DNA of 64,000 nucleotides from Neolewinella maritima (GTDB lineage Bacteria > Bacteroidota > Bacteroidia > Chitinophagales > Saprospiraceae), in NCBI RefSeq assembly GCF_923081025.1, contig NZ_CAKLPZ010000001.1, positions 1,860,001 to 1,924,000 on the forward strand. The letters run 5' to 3'. Within the stretch, counting starts at the first letter, position 1; each line of letters opens with the position of its first letter. Of this stretch, positions 25,401-33,339 are shown in pieces. The notes below the pieces were generated by a model. That model did not search any database, had not been told where the DNA came from, and was given only the letters and a program-made list of their open reading frames with translations. The position numbers and the translations under genes are program-made.

Positions 25401-25670
25401 AAGATCCATCGTCACCTCGCCCTGCGCGGACAGGTCGGTCAGCGATACTACGACAGGCAGGTGGACTGGTTGGCCGTACTTCCGGATGACAGCTGTGTAC
25501 TGATCCAGGACGTATGCACCGCCCCCAAGCAATTTCAGCAGCAGATCGGTATTCGCCTGGCCGAACTGCGTCTGCAGACCACCCTGCTGGAGCGTCTGTA
25601 CGGTAAGCAGGTCACCTCAGCCTTTTTACATACGCCGGCTACCGGATGCCTGACTGAACTCGTACTATGA
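22434..25670 (+). CDS. UvrD/AddA-like helicase with degenerate C-terminal nuclease domain
   Basis: 1078 aa, SF1A DNA helicase expected to act in double-strand-break repair. Motifs in order: Walker A SAGAGSGKTYR (about 9-19), TTFTQRAAAELKER (Ia), LMVDEFQDTSP (II), VGDPKQSIYGFRGAE (III), TYHRSKGLEWPAVI (V) and LLYVGMTRARDYL (VI). The C-terminus keeps the outline of the RecB/AddA PD-(D/E)XK domain (YYDRQVDWLAVLPDDSCVLIQDVCT), but the lysine of the usual DYKT is Cys, so nuclease activity is doubtful. The start is GTG. It overlaps mqnB by 4 nt. No AddB-like partner is in the window. Confidence 0.88.
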   Translation: MLHNLKLISAGAGSGKTYRLTEEMAQLLTSGAVRPNGIIATTFTQRAAAELKERVRVKLLREGLTQEANALTNALIGTVHGLGVKLLRRFAYEAGVSPQVDIIADGDDQRLFNLSMAAVIKLDQIREIEGLCERLGLSANGEKYNWRKDVRGLVEIIRGNNFSKEDIAKSRANSWTTLQAFLPPAREDLTLQQYHTRMQRVLKETFEALFDNPADSTKKTESAAVGLRSALAQLKQHDYLPWIEYAKMGRFTTSVSAKSKELVTELEALGQEHAALAAFQDDLKGYQDMIFDFARDSIAEYDSYKKNRGRIDYTDMEVLVLKLLDHPSVQATLSRELDLLMVDEFQDTSPIQLALFLRLSQLAKQSVWVGDPKQSIYGFRGAEPRLMAAVMNANGPIDPANIQRDSWRSREDIVYTCNSLFVSAFPEFGAQEVALEPVRSRAGSKYAPAESSELSDTAGLIHWHFAIEGGGRWKAAFLHDALAKAIRELLAAPPLILPKGETTERRLRAGDIAVLCRTNYGCRDIADALAKQGLSAAIARTGLLRTAEATLLLACLKYMLNGSDSLSVAEIMLLGSRHSLPEIIDHRMDYLAQTEELDTAPPWAEDDSLLRELEALRKITSEHSTSEMLNIVLERIDLRRIAVAWGDGEQRLSNVDELRRLAVAYEDNCHRQYRAASLGGYLLYLNQLVREEQDTQGASERPDAVNVLTYHRSKGLEWPAVICYNLEQGLRADLWGRAVIADDPDAPVDLSAPLANRWLRYWVNPYGRLSGGIPWVEELESSDWQAQATESALAEEARLLYVGMTRARDYLILPTGKYGAPWVDRVYGRGGKETIVLEPGTTETPFSWNDRDIDKTNRQFVEPISQPRTAATYSPLPFLSGQRPGRTPHAPQWVDEAFILDTFGPCSSSEPLTYIQLDEPDPATDLRQYARCASAFLAGDPHGADRSYREEVAQALLYDHQPGGAIDVAQLLAQSDSYNDFTEAHWPAAKIHRHLALRGQVGQRYYDRQVDWLAVLPDDSCVLIQDVCTAPKQFQQQIGIRLAELRLQTTLLERLYGKQVTSAFLHTPATGCLTELVL

Positions 25671-26347
25671 CAATCCTGCTGCTTGCCGCTACCCCTCCGG
25701 AGATCGCTCCGACCGTAAGCTGGTTACGGCAACAGGCCAGTCAGGAAACACTCAACGTACTACACTTCCCGCGAGTGCAGATCGAGGTCGTATTCGGGGG
25801 GCTTGGCGTGGTATCTACCGCCTATCTACTGGGTAAGCGATTTGCCACCCAGCCGCCGGTACAGTTAGCCATTCAGGCGGGCATCGCCGGTGCGCTGGAT
25901 CGCTCGTTGGCCTATGGTCAGGTCGTCAACGTAACTAGCGAACGCCTGGGCGACTGGGGGGCCGAAGACCGTGATGGGAGCCTGCTGAGTCCGGCCGATA
26001 TCGGCTTTCCGCCCGGCTTCCCCTTCGACGCTACGGGTAGCTTGCGGCCACCGGGACCCGCTGCTATTCTCCCCTTCACTACGGCGGCCGGCCTGACGGT
26101 GCAGCGCGCTACGGGTTCGGATGCAAGCATAGCCCGACTGCGTACTCACTTTCCAGATGCTCAGGTAGAGTCCATGGAGGGAGCAGCCTTTTTCTATGCC
26201 TGCCTGGAGGCCGGGGTGGATGCACTTCAGTTACGCGGCATCAGTAATTATGTAGAGGCGCGCGATCGCAGCAAGTGGCAGCTCACCCCGGCCATTGAAG
26301 CGGTGAATGTAGCCGTGCAGCAGGTGCTGACGCCCTTCATCCACTAA
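25667..26347 (+). CDS. mqnB: Futalosine hydrolase
   Basis: Hydrolyses futalosine (or aminodeoxyfutalosine) to release the base in the alternative menaquinone pathway. 226 aa of the PNP/nucleosidase fold: AIQAGIAGALD (phosphorylase-type loop, near 65-75), VNVTSERLGDWGAED typical of futalosine hydrolases, and VESMEGAAFFYACLEAG with the catalytic-region Glu/Met pair, then RGISNYVEARDRSKW. MTA/SAH nucleosidase is the main alternative, but the GDWGAEDRDG piece favours MqnB. The start overlaps the helicase stop by 4 nt (ATGA). The stop TAA overlaps the stop of the convergent mrp gene. Confidence 0.88.
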   Translation: MTILLLAATPPEIAPTVSWLRQQASQETLNVLHFPRVQIEVVFGGLGVVSTAYLLGKRFATQPPVQLAIQAGIAGALDRSLAYGQVVNVTSERLGDWGAEDRDGSLLSPADIGFPPGFPFDATGSLRPPGPAAILPFTTAAGLTVQRATGSDASIARLRTHFPDAQVESMEGAAFFYACLEAGVDALQLRGISNYVEARDRSKWQLTPAIEAVNVAVQQVLTPFIH

Positions 26348-27456
26348 TTTTTCATCTCTACCCGTGCGGTGGGCCCCATCATCTCGTTGCGCAGGGCTGT
26401 CTGTCGGGCTACGTTGCGGGCCACATTGAGCCAGGCTTCGCGGACGGCCTCGTTTTCCTTATCCAGCACGGCGGGCGTGCCGGAATCACCCCCCTCCCGG
26501 ATCGATTGTACCAGGGGAATCTGCCCGAGAAGCATGCTGTTACTTTTTTTGGCCAGCGTCTTACCGCCGCCCTTCCCGAAGATGTAGTACTTATTGTCGG
26601 GCAGTTCGGCCGGAGTGAAGTACGCCATGTTCTCCACCACTCCGAGCACGGGGACGTTGACTGATTCTAGGAAGAACATATTCATCGCTTTGACCGCGTC
26701 GGCGAGCGCTACTTCCTGTGGGGTAGTGACCATTACCGCGCCAGTCACGCTGACGACCTGCACCAGTGTAAGCTGTACATCTCCCGTGCCGGGGGGTAAG
26801 TCTACAATGAGGTAGTCCAGCGGGGGCCAGATCGTCTCCTCCACGAACTGCTTGATGATGCCCGCCAGACGGGGACCGCGCAGCACGACGGCCTGCTCCG
26901 GTTCGATGATAAATCCGGTGCTCATGACGGGTAGTCCGTAAGCATACAGCGGCTTGATCTTCGGCTTGCCGTACACCTTTTCGACCTGGGGCTTTTGGCC
27001 CTGCAGGCCGAGCATGGTCGGGGCGGAGGGACCGTAGACATCCGCATCGAGCAATCCGACCGCGGCGCCCAGTTGCTGAAGTCCCAGGGCCAGATTGACC
27101 GCTACGGTACTCTTCCCTACCCCACCCTTACCGCTGGCTACGGCAATGATATTTTTGACGTGCGGCAGGGGATTGCTCTGCTGGGGACCACCCCCCTTGC
27201 CCGCCTGGGGCGTAGCGGCGGGGTTCTGCATATGCACGTGCACCTGCGCGCCTGGGTAGACCGATAGAATGGCCTCCTGGCAGGCGAAGTTGAGCTGTTG
27301 TTTGTAGTCGGCTTCGAGCTTCGGTAGCTGGAGGGTGAAGGACACGTTGGGTGGTTCCACCTTTAGGTGGAGGACCATGTTGGCGGTGATGATATCCTGG
27401 CCGGTCTGGGGGTCGGTGACGGTGGCCAGGGCCTCCGCTATTTTGGCTACTTCCAT
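26344..27456 (-). CDS. mrp: Mrp/NBP35-family Fe-S cluster carrier ATPase
   Basis: P-loop ATPase that carries or assembles iron-sulfur clusters. 370 aa: an N-terminal DUF59/MIP18-like domain (about 1-85, TVTDPQTGQDIITANMV) and an ATPase domain with the deviant Walker A ASGKGGVGKSTVAVNLA (near 107), DADVYGPSAPTMLG, and DLPPGTGDVQLTL. The CxxC of many family members is not evident in the C-terminal part. A Gly/Pro/Gln-rich linker (about 86-97) separates the domains. It follows mutS2 by 22 nt and is probably co-transcribed. Confidence 0.92.
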   Translation of the reverse strand: MEVAKIAEALATVTDPQTGQDIITANMVLHLKVEPPNVSFTLQLPKLEADYKQQLNFACQEAILSVYPGAQVHVHMQNPAATPQAGKGGGPQQSNPLPHVKNIIAVASGKGGVGKSTVAVNLALGLQQLGAAVGLLDADVYGPSAPTMLGLQGQKPQVEKVYGKPKIKPLYAYGLPVMSTGFIIEPEQAVVLRGPRLAGIIKQFVEETIWPPLDYLIVDLPPGTGDVQLTLVQVVSVTGAVMVTTPQEVALADAVKAMNMFFLESVNVPVLGVVENMAYFTPAELPDNKYYIFGKGGGKTLAKKSNSMLLGQIPLVQSIREGGDSGTPAVLDKENEAVREAWLNVARNVARQTALRNEMMGPTARVEMKN

Positions 27457-27478
27457 GGGGTGAGTTTAGTGACGATCG

Positions 27479-29866
27479 TCAGAGCTCGACGATGGTCACG
27501 CCCTCGCCGCCCTGCTCGCGGGGGGGCGTGGTGAGGGTGAATTCGTGGGTGTATTCCTGTAGTTTTTGTCGCACGGCGCGCTTCAGTGCTCCGCTGCCCC
27601 TGCCGTGCACGATGCGCAGTTGGCTGGCGTTGGCCATCAGGGCCTGATCTACGAAGGCCTGCATGGTATTGAGCACTTCCTCGTAGCGCATGCCGCGCAC
27701 GTCGAGCTTGTTGTCAAAGGCAGCTACGGCGCTGATGTTACTGGTTACGCTGCGTTCACGGCGCAGTGCCATGGGATTGTCGGCGTGCTCGATATCGCGC
27801 AGATGTACAGTGAGGCGCAGATCGCCTACGATAACGACGGCTTTCTTGCGGTCGATGGTCTCGATGGTGCCCGCCGCGCCACCCGTGCGCAGCTTGACGT
27901 AGTCCCCCTCCTTAAAGGCGGTTTTGGCCTGCTTGCCCTTGCGGGGCTGGTAGTAGATCGACTCCCGCAGATCGGTGACCTGCTCGCTGATCTTTTCCCG
28001 CTCTTCGCGCAGGGCTTTGGCTTGCTCCTTGGCCTCGTCGATCTTCTTCTCTTCGCGCAGCTTGCGGATCAGGGTTTCCATCTCCTTGTTGTACTTGGCG
28101 GTCTCGGCGAGCGCTTGTTCTTTGGCCTCCAGCTTGAGCCGCTTGCGGCGCACTTCGATGTCGCGGTGGAGCTCCTCGTAGGTGCGGGTCAGGGCATCTA
28201 GCGTTTTCTGCTTCTGCTCCATGGTCTTGAGGTGCGCCTCAACCTCCTGTTTTTCCCGCTGGAGATCGACCAGCAACTGATCTACGGCGCGCTCGTTCTT
28301 GCCGGCCCGTTTGCGGGCGTGGGTGAGCACCTCCTGGGGCAGTCCACTCTTCTGCGCGATCTCAAAGGCGTAGCTGGAACCCGGTCGGCCCACCTTCAGC
28401 TCGTAGGTCGGTGATAGGGTATCCTTGTCGAAGTTCATCCCTCCGTTAACTATGCCCGGCGTCTTGTAGGCATAGATCTTCAGGTTGCTGTAGTGGGTGG
28501 TGATGACACCGTACACCTGTTTGGCGTTGAGTCCTTCGAGCACCCCTTCGGCAATAGCACCGCCGAGGGCCGGGTCAGTACCCGATCCGAATTCGTCAAT
28601 TAAGACCATGGTACGCTCGTCGGCCGACTTGATGAATTCTTTGGCATTCTTCAGTCGGCTAGAGTAGGTCGACAAATCATCCTCGATACTCTGTTGATCG
28701 CCGATATCCGCGAACAGCCCACTGAAGATACCCAGCTGAGACTCTTTGTCCACGGGCAGTAGCATGCCTGACTGAAGCATCAATTGAAGCAGGCCGACCG
28801 ACTTCATGAGGATCGACTTACCGCCGGCGTTCGGACCGGACAGCATCAGCAACCGATTTTTGCCGCTCAGCTTGAGGTCGAAAGGCACGGTTTCTCTACC
28901 GTATTGCTTATTCTTTAGGTAAAGTAAGGGGTGGCGACCGTCCACGATCTTGAGCGTGGGCCGGTGGTCTACCTTGGGGCGCTCAGCCTTAAGTTGTTGG
29001 GCAATGCGGGCCTTAGCCTGCACCAGGTCAAAGTACGCGATCAGGTCGCGGTAGCCGGTAATGTGGTCCACGTATGGCCGGAGCTGGGCGGAAACCTCGC
29101 GCAGGATCCGGTAGATCTCGCGCCGCTCCTCCTGCTGGTAGTCGAAGATATCGTTGTTGATACTGATCACCTCATCGGGTTCGATGTAGGCGGTTTTACC
29201 CGTGGCGGACTCATCGTGAATAATACCCCGGATCTGCCGCTTAAACTCGCTCGGCACGCTGAGTACACGGCGGCCGTTGCGCAGGCTCTCTACGGTGTCG
29301 GACAAGTAGCCCGCCCGGCGGTATTTCTCGATCACGGACCGGAAGGCCTTCTCCACTTCCCGCTGCTTGCTGCCGATGAGTCGGCGAATCCGCGACAGGT
29401 CTTCGGAGGCATCCGACCGGATCACGCCCTCTGCGTCGATCACCGCTTCGATGGCGGCGGATAGCTCCGGTACGTACTCGACCTGTCGCACCACAGCGTA
29501 GAGGTGCTCGTACTTAGCCTGCCTAGCCGGACCCTGAAAGAATGCGAAGAGTTGTTTGGCTTGTAGCAAGAGTACATTAACCTTAGCCAGACCACTTTCT
29601 ACCAGCACATAGCCTTCGACGCGCAGGGCGCGAAGTTCTTCTCCGATATCGTCGTACGCACCGATCGAGAACATGCTTTTTTCCTCCGTCCCCTGCCGGA
29701 ACTCGGCGACCTCATCCAGCCAGCGGTTTACTTCGGTGACTTTGGTAGAGGGCTGCAGCTCACGGGCCGCCGCACGGCCCAACTCCCCCTGGCACTGCCG
29801 CTCCAGCAGGGCTAAAACTTTATCAAACTCTAATTTCTCGAAGGTGTCTCCGGGTAGTAACTGCAT
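27479..29866 (-). CDS. mutS2: MutS2-type Smr endonuclease
   Basis: 795 aa. MutS2 ATPase thought to suppress homologous recombination and/or act on stalled ribosomes. Visible: MutS core with Walker A LSGPNAGGKSILMK (near 340), VLIDEFGSGTDP (Walker B), VITTHYSNLK; a long charged coiled coil (about 515-625, many KE repeats); a KOW-like linker (TAFKEGDYVKLRTGGAAGTIE); and a C-terminal Smr nuclease domain with LDVRGMRYEEV and IVHGRGSGALK. No mismatch-binding N-terminal domain, as expected for MutS2. Neighbours: mrp downstream, small membrane protein upstream. Confidence 0.95.
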   Translation of the reverse strand: MQLLPGDTFEKLEFDKVLALLERQCQGELGRAAARELQPSTKVTEVNRWLDEVAEFRQGTEEKSMFSIGAYDDIGEELRALRVEGYVLVESGLAKVNVLLLQAKQLFAFFQGPARQAKYEHLYAVVRQVEYVPELSAAIEAVIDAEGVIRSDASEDLSRIRRLIGSKQREVEKAFRSVIEKYRRAGYLSDTVESLRNGRRVLSVPSEFKRQIRGIIHDESATGKTAYIEPDEVISINNDIFDYQQEERREIYRILREVSAQLRPYVDHITGYRDLIAYFDLVQAKARIAQQLKAERPKVDHRPTLKIVDGRHPLLYLKNKQYGRETVPFDLKLSGKNRLLMLSGPNAGGKSILMKSVGLLQLMLQSGMLLPVDKESQLGIFSGLFADIGDQQSIEDDLSTYSSRLKNAKEFIKSADERTMVLIDEFGSGTDPALGGAIAEGVLEGLNAKQVYGVITTHYSNLKIYAYKTPGIVNGGMNFDKDTLSPTYELKVGRPGSSYAFEIAQKSGLPQEVLTHARKRAGKNERAVDQLLVDLQREKQEVEAHLKTMEQKQKTLDALTRTYEELHRDIEVRRKRLKLEAKEQALAETAKYNKEMETLIRKLREEKKIDEAKEQAKALREEREKISEQVTDLRESIYYQPRKGKQAKTAFKEGDYVKLRTGGAAGTIETIDRKKAVVIVGDLRLTVHLRDIEHADNPMALRRERSVTSNISAVAAFDNKLDVRGMRYEEVLNTMQAFVDQALMANASQLRIVHGRGSGALKRAVRQKLQEYTHEFTLTTPPREQGGEGVTIVEL

Positions 29867-29915
29867 AGCTGGTCGTGGTGCCCCTTCCTAACCCCCGAAG
29901 GGCGGGCTAGGTTGC

Positions 29916-30380
29916 TCAGTCTTCGCGCCGGCGGTTCTTCAGGCGGGGTTTATTCCACTCCTCCCGTTGCGCAAAGTTCACGACATTCTTGATCATCGAG
30001 ATCATACCGAGGAAAACCAGGTAGCCCACGGTCACCACGAGGTAGATCCACTGGTACGATCCGGCCTCCGTGATCTTAAGTCCACTGAACGCCCAGGCCA
30101 GCAAACCTGCACCCACTGCCAGACCCATAAAGCTGTACATGCTCCGTCCCCAGTATTTGGCAGTATTCGGTGCTGCGGCGCTCAGGACGGAATTAAATAA
30201 GGCGAAGAAGAGCATGAAGCTCGCCGCGCACAACCACGGGAAACGGTGGGACACACCGACGGTGTTCGTACCCGCCACGATCAGGCTGAATACATCGATG
30301 ACGAATACCATCGCCAGGATGACGGCGGCCTGTAAAAGGGGATCCACCCGCTGCTCAAAAATCGATCCTTGCGAAGTCAT
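29916..30380 (-). CDS. Small four-TM membrane protein, unknown function
   Basis: 154 aa from the ATG at 30380 (MTSQGSIFEQRVDPLL); a start 12 codons upstream is possible but adds an unlikely Pro/Arg-rich tail. Four hydrophobic stretches (about 17-38, 46-68, 82-104, 110-135) and a basic C-terminus (KPRLKNRRRED). I recognise no family. It sits between glpD and mutS2, 40 nt after the former and 49 nt before the latter. Confidence 0.72.
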   Translation of the reverse strand: MTSQGSIFEQRVDPLLQAAVILAMVFVIDVFSLIVAGTNTVGVSHRFPWLCAASFMLFFALFNSVLSAAAPNTAKYWGRSMYSFMGLAVGAGLLAWAFSGLKITEAGSYQWIYLVVTVGYLVFLGMISMIKNVVNFAQREEWNKPRLKNRRRED

Positions 30381-30420
30381 AGGGTTCGGTTTACGGGCTA
30401 ACAGGAGGGGCGACATTTTG

Positions 30421-32088
30421 TTACACCGATGGGCTCGCTTCCGGCTGGGCCTCGAACGTACTCACCCACTCGATCGCCTCGATCACCCGCCGGTGCTCCC
30501 GCTGTCGTTCCGCGTCGGAATAGCCGTAGGCCGCAGCGAACACATCGATTACCTCGTCCAGCACCGGAGCAATACTGGGCATGTCGAAGTACAGCCTGCC
30601 CGACCGCCGCTCCACCCAGTCCAGGGGGTACAGCGCCAACTCGTGCTCGATACACCAGGCTGCTTCGGCACACGCCAGCCGACTCACGTCACTGCCCTCG
30701 TCGCGCAGCTTCGCCATCGCGATAATGGTGGGCGACTGCTTGCCGTAGTTCGCCACCAGGTAGCCTGCCCGATCCGGCGTCAGGCTGGCCGCCTTGAGTT
30801 GGGTGGCGATCTCTTTTTCGTACCGCAGTACTTCATCAAAATCGGCGAAGGGGCCACCCGTCAGACCGATCTTGCGCGTAGTGGTCTTACCCAGCGAATC
30901 GCCGTCTTCGCTCAGTTGCTTACCCAGCCGGTCCACCACCCGCTCGGCCATCTTGCGGTAGCCCGTCAGCTTACCGCCGGCGATACTCAGTAGGCCCGAC
31001 TCTGATTCGAAGATCTCGTCCTTGCGCGACATTTCCCCCGCAGACTTCCCTTCCTCAAAGATCAGCGGCCGCACACCCGCCCAGCTGGACTCTACGTCCT
31101 CTACGACCAGGTTCACGGAGGGGAATATGGCATTGGTTGCGTCGAGTAAGTACTCTACATCCTCCTGGTAGACCGGAATGGCGTTAGGATCACCCGTATA
31201 CGGGGTGTCGGTAGTGCCGATATAGGTGCAGCGTAGCCGCGGAATAGCGAATAGCATCCGTCCGTCCGCCACATCAAAATAGCAGGCATGCGCCAGCGGC
31301 AGGCGTTCGCGGGCTACCACGATGTGCACTCCCTTACTGAGGAACAACCGCTTGTTGTTCATGCTCTTATCGATCTTACGCAGATCGTCTACCCAGGGGC
31401 CCGCCGAGCTGATGACGTGCTCGCAGCTGATCTCGAATGCGCGGTCCGTATGCCGATCCACGCACTTCACTGCACTGATATGATGTTGCTCGTCGTAGGC
31501 AAAGCCCGTGGCTTCCACGTAATTCACGGCCAGGGCGCCATTCAGCTCCGCCGTTTTCACGTTCTCGATGGTCAGACGCGCATCGTCCGTACGGTATTCG
31601 GCGTAGAATCCACCGCCGGTCAGGATATCCCTGCGCAGCAGGGGTTCGGTGTCCAGCGTTTCCTCCTTGGTGAGCATGACGCGCTTGTCGTCGCCCTCCA
31701 CATCGGCCAGGAAGTCGTACACCCACAGCGCCATACTGGTCGTCAGCTTACCCAGCGAACCACCCTCCACCAGGGGTAGGAGCATCTTTTCGGGGCGCAC
31801 CAAATGGGGGGCCAGCGTATGCACCACGGCACGCTCCTGTCCTACTTCACGTACCAGTCCAATTTCCAGATTCTTGAGGTAGCGTAGTCCCCCGTGGATC
31901 AATTTGGTCGACTTAGAGCTGGTACCGGAGGCAAAGTCATTGCGCTCGATCAGTGCCACGTTGAGTCCGCGGCTGGCAGCATCCAGGGCCACCCCGGCCC
32001 CCGTTATACCACCCCCCACGACCACCAGGTCGAAGGGTTCGGTAGCTAATCGATCAATTTTTTCCGTGCGTTGCCGGCCAGCGTCCAT
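30421..32088 (-). CDS. glpD: Glycerol-3-phosphate dehydrogenase (FAD, respiratory)
   Basis: Oxidises sn-glycerol-3-phosphate to dihydroxyacetone phosphate and passes electrons to quinone; peripheral inner-membrane enzyme. 555 aa: FAD-binding VVVGGGITGAGVALDAASRG (near 22-41), NDFASGTSSKSTKLIHGGLRYL, a DAO-type central domain, GTTDTPYTGDP, AGGKLTGYRKMAE, and the C-terminal DAO_C domain (about 410-545). Length and motifs are standard. With menaquinone as the likely quinone, this fits the mqnB finding. Glycerol kinase and facilitator are not in the window. Confidence 0.94.
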   Translation of the reverse strand: MDAGRQRTEKIDRLATEPFDLVVVGGGITGAGVALDAASRGLNVALIERNDFASGTSSKSTKLIHGGLRYLKNLEIGLVREVGQERAVVHTLAPHLVRPEKMLLPLVEGGSLGKLTTSMALWVYDFLADVEGDDKRVMLTKEETLDTEPLLRRDILTGGGFYAEYRTDDARLTIENVKTAELNGALAVNYVEATGFAYDEQHHISAVKCVDRHTDRAFEISCEHVISSAGPWVDDLRKIDKSMNNKRLFLSKGVHIVVARERLPLAHACYFDVADGRMLFAIPRLRCTYIGTTDTPYTGDPNAIPVYQEDVEYLLDATNAIFPSVNLVVEDVESSWAGVRPLIFEEGKSAGEMSRKDEIFESESGLLSIAGGKLTGYRKMAERVVDRLGKQLSEDGDSLGKTTTRKIGLTGGPFADFDEVLRYEKEIATQLKAASLTPDRAGYLVANYGKQSPTIIAMAKLRDEGSDVSRLACAEAAWCIEHELALYPLDWVERRSGRLYFDMPSIAPVLDEVIDVFAAAYGYSDAERQREHRRVIEAIEWVSTFEAQPEASPSV

Positions 32089-32209
32089 AGTAGAGCGTAT
32101 TTAGTACAGGTGTGCGGGGCCGCGGGTGCAGAGGTTATCTCCACTACCCGCCGTTCCGTGTTCTGCAACGCAAATTTTGCCCTATAGTTAAACCCGAGCC
32201 GGTATACCG

Positions 32210-33259
32210 TTACTCCGCGTTCTCGGGGCGCAGTCCGCGGACCGTCCGGCCGGCCTGCCACATCTCGCTCTCGTTGAGCTCGCGGAGCTCCTCTTCCAGC
32301 TTTACGCGGTAATTTGACTGGCTATTCGAGTCGATACTTCGCTGGGCTTCTTCGCCGCTGGCTACACTCTCATAGAGGTCTTCGAAAACCGGCTTCACGG
32401 CGTCCCTGAACTTGTCCTTCCAGTCCAGTGCACCGCGCTGAGCGGTGGTGGAGCAGTTGGCGTACATCCAGTCCATGCCGTTCTCTGCCACCAGGGGCAT
32501 CAGGCTCTGGGTAAGTTCTTCAACCGTTTCGTTGAAGGCCTCGGATGGTGTGTGTCCATTGGCACGCAGCACATCGTACTGGGCCTCGAAGATTCCCTGG
32601 ATCGCACCCATCAGGGTACCGCGCTCCCCGGTCAGGTCAGAGTACACTTCGCGCTGGAAATCAGTCTCAAACAGGTAGCCCGACCCCACGCCGATGCCCA
32701 GCGCGATCACCCGCTCGTAGGCCCGGCCGGTAGCATCCTGCGCGATGGCATAGCTGGAATTTAGTCCGCGACCTGCCTTGAACAGGCGGCGCAGACTGGT
32801 TCCGGATCCTTTGGGAGCAACTAAGATGACATCTACTTCCTCGGGAGCGATGATCTTCGTGCGCTCATTGTAGGTGATGCCGAAGCCGTGGCTGAAGTAC
32901 AGGGCCTTACCCTTGGTGAGGTAGGGCTTGATCCGCGGCCACACTTCGATCTGTGCCGCATCCGAGAGCAGGTACTGGATGATGGTACCGCGGTCGGCGG
33001 CTTCCTCGATGGGGAACAGGGTTTCGCCGGGTACCCATCCGTCCTTCACGGCTTTTTCCCAGGAGGCGCCTCCCTTACGCTGCCCCACGATCACGTTGAA
33101 CCCATTGTCGCGAAGGTTCATGCTCTGACCCGGGCCCTGTACCCCGTAGCCGATCACGGCGATCACCTCATCTTTAAGCACCTCACGGGCTTTATCGAGG
33201 GGAAATTCTTCGCGGGTGACCACCTTTTCTTCCGTGCCACCAAAATTCAACATTGCCAT
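32210..33259 (-). CDS. ilvC: Ketol-acid reductoisomerase
   Basis: NADPH- and Mg-dependent enzyme of valine, leucine and isoleucine synthesis, acting after acetolactate synthase. 349 aa, the class I length. Visible: VIGYGVQGPGQSMNLRDNGFNVIVGQR (Rossmann fold, near 33-60; note Pro in the GxGxxG region, usual for this phylum), KGSGTSLR, and the Mg-binding acidic region of the C-terminal helical domain, SDLTGERGTLMGAIQGIFEAQYD. A CATATTTG -7-like element is at 33282-33289. The other ilv genes are not adjacent. Confidence 0.94.
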   Translation of the reverse strand: MAMLNFGGTEEKVVTREEFPLDKAREVLKDEVIAVIGYGVQGPGQSMNLRDNGFNVIVGQRKGGASWEKAVKDGWVPGETLFPIEEAADRGTIIQYLLSDAAQIEVWPRIKPYLTKGKALYFSHGFGITYNERTKIIAPEEVDVILVAPKGSGTSLRRLFKAGRGLNSSYAIAQDATGRAYERVIALGIGVGSGYLFETDFQREVYSDLTGERGTLMGAIQGIFEAQYDVLRANGHTPSEAFNETVEELTQSLMPLVAENGMDWMYANCSTTAQRGALDWKDKFRDAVKPVFEDLYESVASGEEAQRSIDSNSQSNYRVKLEEELRELNESEMWQAGRTVRGLRPENAE

Positions 33260-33339
33260 AGGTACCGATTTTCGTTAGCGACAAATATGCAACGCACCCG
33301 CGCGACCCGCACCACTAAACTCCCCGCCTTTTACGATGG

